Shown: piece after piece, positions 44,534 to 53,576 of the stretch | Position numbering within the stretch: position 1 is the first letter of the stretch | How the letters are laid out: each line of letters opens with the position of its first letter | From: Paenibacillus albidus | GTDB taxonomy: Bacteria > Bacillota > Bacilli > Paenibacillales > Paenibacillaceae | Assembly: GCF_014644435.1 (NCBI RefSeq) | Contig: NZ_BMKR01000003.1 | Coordinates: forward strand, 124,001 to 188,000 | Length of the DNA stretch: 64,000 nucleotides | Reading direction: 5' to 3' | Translations under genes and position numbers: made by a program | Notes under the pieces: model-generated | What the model was told of the DNA's origin: nothing | What the model saw: only the letters and a program-made list of their open reading frames with translations | Databases searched by the model: none

Positions 44534-45889
44534 TCAAGAGGAGGCCCACTTGCCATCCAGCGGTTCCCTGATCAGATCTTCTTCTCCGCCGGAGCCGCCG
44601 ATTTCAACCTGGAGGAACACCAGCGCCGTCTCCGCTTTTATGGCATGTCTCGTGCCTGCGGGGATTCGCAGGATGCCTCCGGCCGAAATCGGACAGACGA
44701 TCCCATCCAGCATATATTCCCCTGAACCGCTGAGAATCGTCCAGCACTCCTCTGTGTGCCGATGCCAATGATAGCTGGTGCTTTTCCCGGCATGCAGCTC
44801 TATTTTGCGCGTCACAACGTCTTTATTCAGCTCTGTTCGCGAATCATCCAGTACCCGGCAGGTGCCCCACCGTTTCTCCTCATACATAGTCCGCACAGGC
44901 AGGTCTCCAAGCTCATCCTTGATCAGATGAACCCGGCTTTTGTCCCCGACCAGAATGCCATCCGGACAAGCCGCGACGATCAAATCCGACACTCCGATCA
45001 CATACACAGGACAAGGAAGCTCATTCACCAGATGGGTGTTGCTGCAGTCTTCCGAAATCCTTCCCGCTCCGTACACCTTCTCCTCCAGATGAGCTGTGAG
45101 GCTGCCCCAGGTTCCAAGGTCTTTCCAGGTCCCATTATAGGGAATTGCCACAGCATGGCGGGTCTTCTCCAGGACCTCACGGTCAAAGCTTTCCTGAGGC
45201 CATTCATCATACCTCTCCCTGAATTCCCTATAATCGAGCGGCAGTCCTCTATCCTTCAAGCTTGTCAGCAGAAACTGAAGCGAGCAGGCAAATACACCGC
45301 AATTCCACAAGGCCTGCCTGGCAATCAATGACCCGGCCACGGTAGGTACAGGTTTCTCTATGAACTTGGCTACGGTGAAATAATCCGCACGGACATTTCC
45401 TTCCTGAGGCACGATATACCCGAATTCGGCAGAAGGTGAGCGCGGGACACTTCCGATTAAGGCAATGTCCGCCTGTGAATCGGCAAGTACAGCCGGTAAC
45501 CGGTGCAGCAGTTCATAGAAGGAGCGGTCTACATACGAATCCACCGGAAGCACCACTACCGTCTCCGCAGGGCTGATTCCCCGTACAGAATAAAGATAGC
45601 TGGCCGCAAGCGCAACGGCGGTAAACGTTCCCCGTTTCTGCGGTTCTCCAAGAATGGGGATGGCATCGCCGATGTGACTTCTGGTAATCTCCACCTGCGA
45701 CTGATGCGTTACAATACTGCAGGATTGCAGGAGTCCCGTATGTGCAAGCCCCCGGCACACTCTTTGAATCATGGACTCCGTGCCTCCGGTCTCGGAGCGC
45801 AGCAGCCTCAGAAATGCCTTGGACCTGATTTCGTTCGACAGCGGCCATAATCTTTTTCCCGAGCCGCCTGACAGGAGAACGATCTGCAA
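44534..45889 (-). CDS. manC: Mannose-1-phosphate guanylyltransferase-type enzyme with cupin domain
   Basis: A 451-residue bifunctional-type enzyme. N-terminal nucleotidyltransferase has LLSGGSGKRLWPLSN, VVVLPVDSYVD, FIEKP and the WNCGVF motif; the C-terminal cupin begins near KRWGTCRVLDD and has YHWHRHTEECWTILSGSGE. Layout matches ManC (GDP-mannose synthesis), where the cupin part would supply isomerase activity. The signature KPQ of the first domain is altered to SKAFL, so sugar specificity may differ. TTG start after AAGGAGGTG. It probably follows the DUF6492 gene in one operon. Confidence 0.82.
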   Translation of the reverse strand: MQIVLLSGGSGKRLWPLSNEIRSKAFLRLLRSETGGTESMIQRVCRGLAHTGLLQSCSIVTHQSQVEITRSHIGDAIPILGEPQKRGTFTAVALAASYLYSVRGISPAETVVVLPVDSYVDRSFYELLHRLPAVLADSQADIALIGSVPRSPSAEFGYIVPQEGNVRADYFTVAKFIEKPVPTVAGSLIARQALWNCGVFACSLQFLLTSLKDRGLPLDYREFRERYDEWPQESFDREVLEKTRHAVAIPYNGTWKDLGTWGSLTAHLEEKVYGAGRISEDCSNTHLVNELPCPVYVIGVSDLIVAACPDGILVGDKSRVHLIKDELGDLPVRTMYEEKRWGTCRVLDDSRTELNKDVVTRKIELHAGKSTSYHWHRHTEECWTILSGSGEYMLDGIVCPISAGGILRIPAGTRHAIKAETALVFLQVEIGGSGGEEDLIREPLDGKWASS

Positions 45890-45946
45890 CTCTTAACACC
45901 TCCTTCATCGTCTTAATGACGTAGCTGAAGATCCTGCCGCGAGCCA

Positions 45947-46756
45947 TTACGGAGTTCTGGAATACCCTTTCCGCTTGTGAAAGGAAAGCGACCGGTAGGT
46001 TCGTGCCAGCTGGTTCCGCCGGACTCTGGAGAGCTGTCCCACATTCATGTGGAGCCCTTTGTTGCGGGCTTTGCGGATCAGCATTCCGCTGCGGTCACGG
46101 GAATAGAGGTAATTGCCGTACGTCTCAAATTCCGAGAAGGCAAATTGCTTCGACCGGTTCATGCTGTGCAGAATCGCCAAATACCAGGGCTTATGATGTT
46201 TGGCCTCTATCTCTTGCTTCATCCGGGCCAGCTTGGTGCGCTCGAAGAGCATATAATGCGTTACAAAAGACGCTGCCGACGGCGCTTTCCGGCCCATCAG
46301 CTTCCGGTAGGTCTTGAAATACTCGGGCTGGCTCCAGTTCCGGCTGTAAAAAAGGGTCTTGCCGTTCAACCGGAAACGATGCGGCGTTATCAATACGGTG
46401 TCGGCATCAATGACCAGGAAAAAATCCGCCGTGCATAATCTGTCGCCATTCAGCTTCAACAGCTGCTGGAACAGCCACCCGGAACGTTCCCAGGTCTTCG
46501 AGCGGTAATGAATATCCTTTTTGGTAAGGGGCAGCACGCTATTCTCATCAATAAATGTACAATTCTTGGCACGGCAAAAATCCAGCATCCGCTGTCTGCG
46601 GGGGGCCACGATCAGAATACGGCCGATAGGATGCTTCACATGGGTTCTTACAGCATCAATCACATAGGGGAGGGTCTCCAAATCTTTCTCAATCGCAGGG
46701 ATCAGCACATCTATAGTGACGGCATGTCTGATCCTGACTTCACTGGGCTTAGGCAT
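45947..46756 (-). CDS. DUF6492-type glycosyltransferase-like protein
   Basis: A 269-residue protein. ATG at 46756 follows GGAG by eight bases. It begins with DVLIPAIEKDLETLPYVID and holds a DxD-like motif in FFLVIDADTVLITPH, both typical of glycosyltransferases with a GT-A-like fold; its layout matches the DUF6492 family. It lies 57 bp upstream of manC on the same strand, so a role in surface-polysaccharide synthesis with GDP-mannose is plausible. Confidence 0.75.
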   Translation of the reverse strand: MPKPSEVRIRHAVTIDVLIPAIEKDLETLPYVIDAVRTHVKHPIGRILIVAPRRQRMLDFCRAKNCTFIDENSVLPLTKKDIHYRSKTWERSGWLFQQLLKLNGDRLCTADFFLVIDADTVLITPHRFRLNGKTLFYSRNWSQPEYFKTYRKLMGRKAPSAASFVTHYMLFERTKLARMKQEIEAKHHKPWYLAILHSMNRSKQFAFSEFETYGNYLYSRDRSGMLIRKARNKGLHMNVGQLSRVRRNQLARTYRSLSFHKRKGYSRTP

Positions 46757-46868
46757 GGGTTCATCTCCAAACAATGATTTTGCTGTTAGGATATGAGCCG
46801 TGCGGGGAAAGGGAATGGGTGTTCAGCAAAAAGATGTGTTTAGCCCTATGGGTTCAATCTCCGGGTAC

Positions 46869-46896
46869 TTGCGACAGAGCCGCAGCCGGGTATACT
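46869..46896 (+). promoter_or_regulatory. SigA-type promoter for the Imm30-like gene
   Basis: TTGCGA and TATACT with a 16-bp spacer, about 40 bp upstream of the start at 46938. Confidence 0.55.
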
Positions 46897-46937
46897 TTAA
46901 TATAATAAAAAACTTACTGGCAAGGGAGAAAATTGAG

Positions 46938-47414
46938 ATGGATATGCACCCTGCAATTGCCCGGCTCTATGAGAACCGGCTGCTGCGGACGGAGCTGGAA
47001 TGCGAGCAGTTTGACCGTGCGCTGGAAGGGCTGGCCGGGGATACGGAGGACCGGATTATTCACGAGGTCTTTCGCGTGTTCGATGATGAGACCGAACAGG
47101 AGGAGGTTATGTTCGGCCTTGTGCACTTCGTGGAGAGCTACCAGATGGATATGTATCTGACCCAGCTGCTGGAGTCACTGCCGGCAATGCTGGAGCCGGC
47201 CCGCGACTGGGCCATTATATTGAATAAGCGAATCCTGAACGATGAGCTCTACCGTAAGGAATATGCCGCCATTGCCGTAGGCATGAACGACAGGATCAAG
47301 CGAACCTTGGCCTTCCTGCTGGAAGAGATCAAGGAGGAGCGCCCCAGATTGTTCGAGCGGAAGGTTAATTATATTCTGCAAAGGCTGCTTAATACTCTTC
47401 AAAATCCAGATTGA
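46938..47414 (+). CDS. Immunity protein 30-like (orphan)
   Basis: A 158-residue acidic protein. ATG at 46938 is nine bases after GGGAG, downstream of a good promoter; the longer frame to 46800 would pass through that promoter. Segments FRVFDDETEQEEVMFGLVHF, ESLPAMLEPARDWA and LNKRILNDELYRKEY match the Imm30 pattern of bacterial toxin immunity proteins. No polymorphic toxin gene is beside it. Its end overlaps the convergent AraC gene by 26 bp. Confidence 0.7.
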   Translation: MDMHPAIARLYENRLLRTELECEQFDRALEGLAGDTEDRIIHEVFRVFDDETEQEEVMFGLVHFVESYQMDMYLTQLLESLPAMLEPARDWAIILNKRILNDELYRKEYAAIAVGMNDRIKRTLAFLLEEIKEERPRLFERKVNYILQRLLNTLQNPD

Positions 47415-48273
47415 CCGGCGCAAGCGGCAGGGTATTCTCCGGACCGTCATCCGTAGTGGGTGTCTTGGTGTCTACAACCTCGAACCGGAACTCATCCACC
47501 CAGGTGGTTCCGGTTCCGCTCAACAAAATCCCAAAGGCAATGGAGTGGCTCTCCTGCGGAATATCCAGAATTACTTCATATTGATTCCAGTCGCTGGTTC
47601 CAGTGATCGAACGCTGCTGCATATTGTCAAATTTCAGCATTTCGCCGTTCGCGTGATCCACCCTCATCCACAGTCCTGCCCAGCCCTTGACTTTTTGCGC
47701 CTTGACGAACGCCGTCAGCTTGAGCCGTTTGCCCAAATATACTTCCGCACTGAACATCTGCATCAGTGTGGCAAACCCGCCGTTACGGGCCGCTGCCGAT
47801 GACAGCCGTGCTGAAGCTTTGCCCATATGCACCTCCGACTTGTCGACCGTAACCTCATATTCTCCGCTATTCTGGCCTGTAACCATCCAACCTTTCAAGG
47901 TTGTTTCCGTTGTCATTGTTTTCTCTCCTTTGACCAATTCTCTCGAATATGTGCGATACTGACCGGGGGTTAGCCGGTATACCTTCTTAAATGCCCGGGT
48001 GAATGCTTCCTGAGATTGAAAATGGTACTCCAAGGCGATGTCTAGAATCCGCTTTTCGCTATAGATTAATTCGCTGGCTGCTTTGGCGAGTCTTCTCCGC
48101 CGCACATAATCCGCTACCGTCTTGCCCACGGCTGCATAGAAGATCCGGTAAAAATGATGACTGGAGAACTTACTGTGATGCGATATTTCCTTCAGCGTGA
48201 TTTTTTCCGTGAGATTGCGTTCAATATAGTGCAGCGATTGCTTCACTGTCTTGGAATGCCCCTTATCCATCAT
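47389..48273 (-). CDS. AraC-family regulator with C-terminal carbohydrate-binding-like domain
   Basis: A 294-residue protein. AraC/XylS DNA-binding domain occupies residues about 10-110 (SLHYIERNLTEKITLKEIS, RRLAKAASELI, DIALEYHFQSQEAFTRAFKK, RLTPGQYR). A second domain (about 125-285) is beta-rich with GWMVTGQNSGEYEVTVDK and VYLGKRLKLTAFVKA, and resembles the jelly-roll domain seen in effector-binding or sugar-binding parts. The order, HTH first, is unusual but recurs in Paenibacillus-type regulators. Two ATG codons in tandem; either could be used. Confidence 0.82.
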   Translation of the reverse strand: MMDKGHSKTVKQSLHYIERNLTEKITLKEISHHSKFSSHHFYRIFYAAVGKTVADYVRRRRLAKAASELIYSEKRILDIALEYHFQSQEAFTRAFKKVYRLTPGQYRTYSRELVKGEKTMTTETTLKGWMVTGQNSGEYEVTVDKSEVHMGKASARLSSAAARNGGFATLMQMFSAEVYLGKRLKLTAFVKAQKVKGWAGLWMRVDHANGEMLKFDNMQQRSITGTSDWNQYEVILDIPQESHSIAFGILLSGTGTTWVDEFRFEVVDTKTPTTDDGPENTLPLAPVNLDFEEY

Positions 48274-48438
48274 GGATGCGCCCCTTCCCCTGTTTCTAAA
48301 TTACCACAGCCGCCAAATGGCTATTTGATTTTTTATCTCAAAAAATAGTACATTCACAGATTTTGCTTGTGCAGCTCCAACGCCGGAATGATATATTATA
48401 GGTTGGTTATAAGAGTCAAGCATATGAAGGTGAACCTA

Positions 48439-50742
48439 TTGAACAAGCTATTATTTCATAATATCCCGCTGGGTGCTTCGGGAGAACGGATTCCCCAGGC
48501 GGCTGTCGCCTCGGCCAAAACCAGCCGGGAGCTGGTCAGATCCGGGGACAGTGATGCTGCATATTTCCGCAGGCTGGAGCAGGGCGGCATCCTGCTGAAC
48601 CAGGCCCAGATCGCAGCCGTACGGCATCATCGGGGGCCACTGCTGACGCTGGCAGGCGCCGGCTCCGGCAAAACCTCGGTGCTGATCTGCCGGACCGGTT
48701 ATCTGCTGTCGGTTCGCGGTATCGCTCCAAGCCAGCTCCTGCTGCTGACCTTCTCGAACAAGGCTGCGGCGGAGATGCGCGAACGGATTGCTGTCCTGCC
48801 GGGGGTAAATGAAGGGGATGTGGCCAGGCTGCAGGCCCGTACGTTTCATTCCTTTTTTCTTTATTTTTTGCGCAGACAGGGCTTACAGCAGGATATATTC
48901 AGCGAGACGCGGCGCCAGCATATTCTGCTGAAGCAGATCATGCGTGAGCTGGGGCTGCCCAAAGATGCTTATCCCCCGGAGACGCTGCTGACGCTGCTCT
49001 CTTCCTGCAAGATGAACATGGGTACGCCGGAGAGCCTGCCGGAAGGCACAACCGCTGAGCATGAGATGAAGGCTATTCTGCAAATCTATGAACAATGGAA
49101 GCTGGATCATTTCAAAATCGACTTTGACGATGTGCTGTTAATGGCCTACCGGATGCTCCGCGAACGCCCGAATCTCCTGGAAGAATTGCAGCAGCGTTAT
49201 CTCTACGTCATGGTGGACGAATTCCAGGATACAAATGCCCTGCAATATGAGCTCGTCAAGATGATTGCCCACCCGCAGCGCAATCTGATGGTTGTCGGGG
49301 ACGACGATCAGACCATCTATTCCTTCAACGGGGCGCGCAGCGAATTCATTCTGGAGTTCGAACAGCAGTATCCGGGGGCCAAAGTGATCACGCTGGATAT
49401 CAACTACCGTTCCGGCCCGGCCATTGTAGGCCTGGGCAACGGCATTATCCGCCACAATACGCGGCGCCGTTCCAAAACGCTGCAAGCCGCCAAAAGCAGC
49501 GGCAGCCAGCCCCGGTACATGCGGCCGCAAACCGCCGACGAGGAAGCGGAGCAAATGGTGGATTATATCGAGGCCGAAGTCGGGAGCGGACGGCGCGAAT
49601 ATAAGGATTTCGCCATGCTGTACAGAGCCACAAGCAGCAACCGTGCGGTGCTGGAGCTGCTGCTCCTGCGCGATATTCCCTACATTGACTTCGGCGAAGG
49701 CCAATTGCTCTATGAACATTGGCTGATTGCTCCGGTGGTCGACCATTTACGGCTGTCTGTGGACCGGCGTAATTTCGCCGCCATGGAGAGCATCCTGCCC
49801 ACTCTGTATATGAACCGGGAAAAGGGCATGGACCACATCCGCCGGATGGAGGCCGTCCAGCCCAAGCAAGGGCCGCTCATTCACCTGCTGTCGCTGCCGG
49901 GGATGGAGGATTTCAAGGGTACAAAGCTCCGTGAACGGCTTGATCTGATCCGCGGACTCCGCGAGCTGACGCCGGTGCAGGCCATCCGCCAGATCCGCAG
50001 ACAGTTCTATGATCATTTCATAGAGGCCAATGATCGGCATCAAGCCACGCTCCACCGGGAGACGCTCAAAGAAATGCTGGATGAGCTGGAATCCTCGGCG
50101 GAGCGCTTCGACAGCATTCCGGTATTCCTTGATTTCATAGACAATGTTACCGAACGGAACGAGCATAACCGCCAGCCGGGAGCCAAGGAACAGGGCAACC
50201 GGATTGCGCTGATGACCATCCATAAGTCCAAGGGATTGGAGTTCCCGGTGGTGTTCCTGATCGGAGCTTCCGAAGGCATTCTGCCGCATAGCTCCGCGCT
50301 GGAGGGAGACCGTTTGAAAGACCGCAAGATGGCCACCGTCCGCAGCGGGGCAATTGATCTTGCGGCACTGGAAGAAGAGCGCAGACTGGCCTATGTCGCG
50401 GTCACCCGGGCCCGGGAAGAGCTGTTTATCAGTTCCCCGGCCCGCCATCGCGGCAAAAAAGCGGAAGTCTCGCGCTTCATGCTCGCGGCCTTCCGCTCGG
50501 CCGCTATGCCAGCCGGCCCACCGGCTGCCCGCAGCGCACTGGGCGTGACCGCACGGTCGCTGCCCGGAAACCGCACGGCGGCAGCCCGAACGCACAACGT
50601 GCCGGTCTGGAACTGCACCGGGACCGGCTGTCCAGGCTGGACCCGTATGAAATCCGGCGGGGCCGAGGATCACCTCATGGACAAGCCCTGCCCGTTATGC
50701 AGCTCTCCTATGGAGAAGGGCACCCGGACAGTGCCGGTATAA
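48439..50742 (+). CDS. UvrD/PcrA-like superfamily 1 DNA helicase
   Basis: A 767-residue ATP-dependent 3'-5' helicase. Start is TTG, six bases after GAAGGTG. Motifs: Walker A LAGAGSGKTSVL, Ia TFSNKAAAEMRERI, II VMVDEFQDTN, III VVGDDDQTIYSFNGA, IV LDINYRS, V MTIHKSKGLEFPVVFLIG, VI YVAVTRAREELF. A C-terminal cysteine cluster (CTGTGC, then CPLCSSPM) forms a probable zinc ribbon not found in standard PcrA. A paralogue of the housekeeping helicase rather than the only copy is likely. Confidence 0.9.
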   Translation: MNKLLFHNIPLGASGERIPQAAVASAKTSRELVRSGDSDAAYFRRLEQGGILLNQAQIAAVRHHRGPLLTLAGAGSGKTSVLICRTGYLLSVRGIAPSQLLLLTFSNKAAAEMRERIAVLPGVNEGDVARLQARTFHSFFLYFLRRQGLQQDIFSETRRQHILLKQIMRELGLPKDAYPPETLLTLLSSCKMNMGTPESLPEGTTAEHEMKAILQIYEQWKLDHFKIDFDDVLLMAYRMLRERPNLLEELQQRYLYVMVDEFQDTNALQYELVKMIAHPQRNLMVVGDDDQTIYSFNGARSEFILEFEQQYPGAKVITLDINYRSGPAIVGLGNGIIRHNTRRRSKTLQAAKSSGSQPRYMRPQTADEEAEQMVDYIEAEVGSGRREYKDFAMLYRATSSNRAVLELLLLRDIPYIDFGEGQLLYEHWLIAPVVDHLRLSVDRRNFAAMESILPTLYMNREKGMDHIRRMEAVQPKQGPLIHLLSLPGMEDFKGTKLRERLDLIRGLRELTPVQAIRQIRRQFYDHFIEANDRHQATLHRETLKEMLDELESSAERFDSIPVFLDFIDNVTERNEHNRQPGAKEQGNRIALMTIHKSKGLEFPVVFLIGASEGILPHSSALEGDRLKDRKMATVRSGAIDLAALEEERRLAYVAVTRAREELFISSPARHRGKKAEVSRFMLAAFRSAAMPAGPPAARSALGVTARSLPGNRTAAARTHNVPVWNCTGTGCPGWTRMKSGGAEDHLMDKPCPLCSSPMEKGTRTVPV

Positions 50743-50758
50743 CTAAGACAAGTTCTAC

Positions 50759-50802
50759 GAAAAACAGCGCATCTTCAAAATCGATGAAGATGCGCTGTTT
50801 TA
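50759..50802 (+). terminator. Intrinsic terminator of the helicase gene
   Basis: ACAGCGCATCTTC and GAAGATGCGCTGT form a perfect 13-bp stem, followed by TTTATATACTG. Confidence 0.85.
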
Positions 50803-51041
50803 TATACTGTTGGATTAACGAATAATTCCCCTAAAAGGACAATTAATCACGGTAGCATAAGAACAAGCCTCTCCAATGTGATTGAATCATCGAAAATCTT
50901 AAACTCCCTGAGCCAGAGATACACGTTCATACAGGTCTAAATCTATTATTTTATTTATAAACTCATATCCCACCATACATCTTCCCATATAATTCTAGCC
51001 ACTCTGGACGGAATTCTGGAGACCTGGAACATGGCGTACCA
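50803..51041. other. Gap between helicase and broken dehydrogenase
   Basis: No intact gene. On the minus strand a frame reading PEFRPEWLELYGKMYGG is interrupted by one base and continues YEFINKIIDLDLYER to a stop at about 50909. This looks like a decayed C-terminal fragment of an unidentified gene. Confidence 0.3.
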
Positions 51042-51841
51042 TTGCCCCAATGTAGCTTGCGGGATGGGGAACTGGATGACCTACGGTGCAGAGCAGTGGC
51101 TGCTGCCTGTGGTGTGATCAGTCCCTGCATTGACTGGGACACGGTGCAGTCTGTGCCGGACGTTCCGCAGATTGTCGGTGGGCCCACGGATGGCACTTTG
51201 GCGGAATCGATCCTTATTCCGCGCAGAACGCTTTCCCCAAGTCAGAGTATCTGACTTGGGAGGAGGCTGGGGTGCTGCCCTTGTCCCCCTTAACGGCCTA
51301 CCGGTCGTTATTCACCCGGGGCCGCTTGCATCCGGGCGATCATGTATCCCCGGCATCGGCGGCGGTGTAGCCACCTTTGCTTATGGCAGTGGCGGCAGGC
51401 GCGCGGGTCAGTGTGACCTCACGCAGCGAAGTGAAACGGAAGACGGCGCTTACCCGTGGTGCCGAGCAAGCCGTGGACAGCCACAGCAACTGGAGTGAGG
51501 TCCTCCACGGCGAACCTGTGGATCTTCTCGACAGCATCGGGCCCGCGACCTTCGGGCAAGCCTTAGAGGTGATCAAACCGGAAGGCCGGATCGTTATGTT
51601 CGGAGCAAGCTCCGGGGACCGTCTGGAGTTTCCGGCGAGATCGCTGTTTTTTCCTCAGACCAGTCTGATCGGCACCTCCATGGGCAGCAGCGAAGAATTT
51701 GGAGACATGTTGAAGATTATAGAGCTGCACCTTATACGGCCTGTCCTGGACCGTGTATTCCCTATCCATGACACCGCCGAAGCCTTCCGGCGGATGCAGC
51801 AGGGGGAACCAGTCGGCAATATCGGGACTCGGATGGATTGA
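51042..51841 (+). pseudogene. Broken zinc-dependent alcohol dehydrogenase-type (MDR) gene
   Basis: Three plus-strand frames together reconstruct an MDR-superfamily oxidoreductase: [19 protein letters not shown] and [18 protein letters not shown], then [20 protein letters not shown] and [10 protein letters not shown] in a second frame, then [24 protein letters not shown] and VTSRSEVKRKTALTRGA in a third, ending GNIGTRMD. At least two frameshifts (near 51235 and 51350) and a missing N-terminus make it inactive. The IS630 copy lies 75 bp behind it. Confidence 0.8.
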
Positions 51842-51872
51842 GGGACGTGACGCCCGCCGGCGCAAGAAAAAA

Positions 51873-51915
51873 AGCATTCAACTGCAGAACATTTCTCTGC
51901 GTTGGATGCTTCTTC
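51873..51915 (+). terminator. Hairpin after the dehydrogenase pseudogene
   Basis: AGCATTCAACTGCAGA pairs imperfectly with TCTGCGTTGGATGCT; TCTTCT follows. Next to the IS630 left end. Confidence 0.5.
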
Positions 51916-51947
51916 TAGTGCAGCAACACGTAATAATTCCAACAGTT
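51916..51947 (+). repeat. IS630 left inverted repeat
   Basis: 32 bp starting TAGTGCAGCAACACG; inverted copy at 53216-53247. Confidence 0.8.
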
Positions 51948-53156
51948 AAGCGCAAAGCGGTTTGCCTCTGTAGGTCCATTTGATTGGCTTCGCCATCGTT
52001 TGCTTGAAATACTCAATAAACTGGAAAATCTGTTTCTGTAAATCAAGGGTGCTCTTGAAGTTTCCACGTTTGAGAAGGCGACGGACCAAGATGCTAAACC
52101 AGAGTTCGATCTGGTTCAGCCAAGAACAGTGTTACGGCGTGTATACAAAACGAATACGGTGAGAAGGGTCTGCCAGAAAAGCTGCCCGGCGGGGCTGGGA
52201 CTTCAATATCCCGCTCTTTCCTTTTTGCCCCAGCGGTGTATCGATCTCACAAACCTCGGCGACGAGCCGAACCAAGCTCTCGGACTGGTGCGTGTTCAAT
52301 CCGTCAGCGATCAAAACTTGCAAAATCCGTTTCGCCCCGGGTCGGACCCATCGATACGACTGGAAGTTGGCCGATAGCCACGTCAAATCCCGCAATAAGG
52401 CTAAGGGTGCCATGACGAATATATTCAAATCCGCGCCGTTCGATCAGACCCGGCTTCATCGGCAGTGTGGGATGGAGTCGCTCCAGCGCCTGAATCCCCG
52501 TCATTTCATCCAGCGAAACGACATGGACACCCAAGGTGTGTAGCAGTGGGGTCCATTGGTACAAACGGTAGATCTCCCGGGTCTTCTCCGCGAACAGAGC
52601 CGGGTCCTTCGGCTTGGCGTTCAACCAGCCTTTGCAGCGATGTGGACGAAGGTCCGCCTCATTTTAAAAAACGACCCACTTGCGTCACGGAAATCGACGG
52701 AACAATTCCTCGTTTGAGGACTTCGTCCCGTACTTCTCGTGGCGTCCAATGGCTGATGGGACGCCCGCAGTCTTTTGGATCTACGGAGGCAATAGCTACG
52801 ATTTGCACGACCTGTTCTGCCGAAAACGTAGACGGATGGCCCGGGTGCGGCTCGTCCCGCAACGCTTGAAGAATCGAAGCCTCCAACTCGTTCGGAGGTT
52901 CTTGCTCGATTCGACACAGCCCCGGATACCGCTCCACCCACCGTTTTCGCCACATCACCACTTGCGTTCGGTCCAGCGGAAGACGACGGCTGATTTCACT
53001 ATTACTGAGACCAGCCTTTGCCTCCAGCACGAGTCGGGCTCGCTTGGCCAAGTATTGCGGTGTTTTACGCCGCCCGATATATCGTTCCAATATGTGTTGT
53101 TGCTCTGGCGTAACCTCAATGGGTAGTGTTTTGGGTCCCGTTGTCATGTGCTTCAT
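51946..53156 (-). pseudogene. IS630 transposase, frameshifted
   Basis: The parts read in order: an N-terminal HTH (LEAKAGLSNSEISRRLPLDR, HWTPREVRDEVLKRG) ending at 52659; a segment GVHVVSLDEMTGIQALERLH (holding the first catalytic D/E) in another frame; NTHQSESLVRLVAEVCE and GKSGILKSQPRRAAF in a third frame; then an in-frame TAA after RIRFVYTP; and finally CSWLNQIELWFSILVRRLL, with the last catalytic residue, ending at 51946. Two frameshifts and one nonsense codon make it dead. Confidence 0.82.
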
Positions 53157-53215
53157 CCCCCTTGAATGCTTAGCGTGTTATTCCTACTCCTTATTACACG
53201 CTTTTGGGGTTATTG

Positions 53216-53247
53216 AACTGTCGGAGTCATTGAGTTTTGCTGCACTA
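53216..53247 (-). repeat. IS630 right inverted repeat
   Basis: Reverse complement begins TAGTGCAGCAAAACTC; about 26 of 32 positions agree with the left repeat. Confidence 0.8.
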
Positions 53248-53351
53248 GTTAAGCGAATTGGCCGTGAGCCTTCGTTGGCTTACAGCTCATCAATAAATGA
53301 ATGTTAAGGAGTGAAGTGTGAGATCTTGGAAGATACGTTGGACTGCCTCCG

Positions 53352-53378
53352 AAATAAAACATCTGGTAATCCCCAGAT
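53352..53378 (-). terminator. Terminator at the end of the sactipeptide operon
   Basis: On the minus strand ATCTGG-GGATTA-CCAGAT is followed by GTTTTATTTC, 36 bp after the stop of the 53-residue gene. Confidence 0.65.
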
Positions 53379-53413
53379 CTATAACCAAGCAATCCGTATT
53401 TAGACCTGTTGTA

Positions 53414-53575
53414 TTATCTTTTATTTTTTCCATTTTGTTTAATAATTACATATAAGCACCATAAAACCAAAAAGACTGGTATGAGCTGCCATATCTGAAA
53501 TCCCGCCATCAAAGAATTTGTAATGCTTACAGCACAGAGCAAAATTGCAATTATAAAAATCAGTCTATAATTCAT
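53414..53575 (-). CDS. 53-residue two-helix membrane protein, candidate immunity factor
   Basis: ATG at 53575, one base after the stop of the ABC permease, with AAGGTGG six bases upstream. The product MNYRLIFIIAILLCAVSIT... has two hydrophobic helices separated by the short loop NSLMAGFQIWQ and a basic tail (IIKQNGKNKR). No family recognised. Its place as last gene of a bacteriocin operon and its size recall the small membrane immunity proteins of bacteriocin clusters, for example AlbB of the subtilosin cluster; this is inference from position. Confidence 0.72.
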   Translation of the reverse strand: MNYRLIFIIAILLCAVSITNSLMAGFQIWQLIPVFLVLWCLYVIIKQNGKNKR

Positions 53576-53576
53576 T

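Larger units (their letters stand above)
51916..53247 (-). mobile_element. IS630-family insertion sequence, inactive
   Basis: A 1332-bp element ending in TA at both sides, the usual IS630 target. Left terminal repeat 51916-51947 and right repeat 53216-53247 are 32-bp inverted copies with about six mismatches, starting TAGTGCAGCAA. The transposase on the minus strand is intact in size but split over several frames, so the element cannot move by itself. It lies at the G+C-to-AT-rich boundary. Confidence 0.85.

Noticed and set aside
49747..50673. 308-codon minus-strand frame
   Set aside because: Exactly opposite the helicase gene, whose motifs are complete; antisense shadow.
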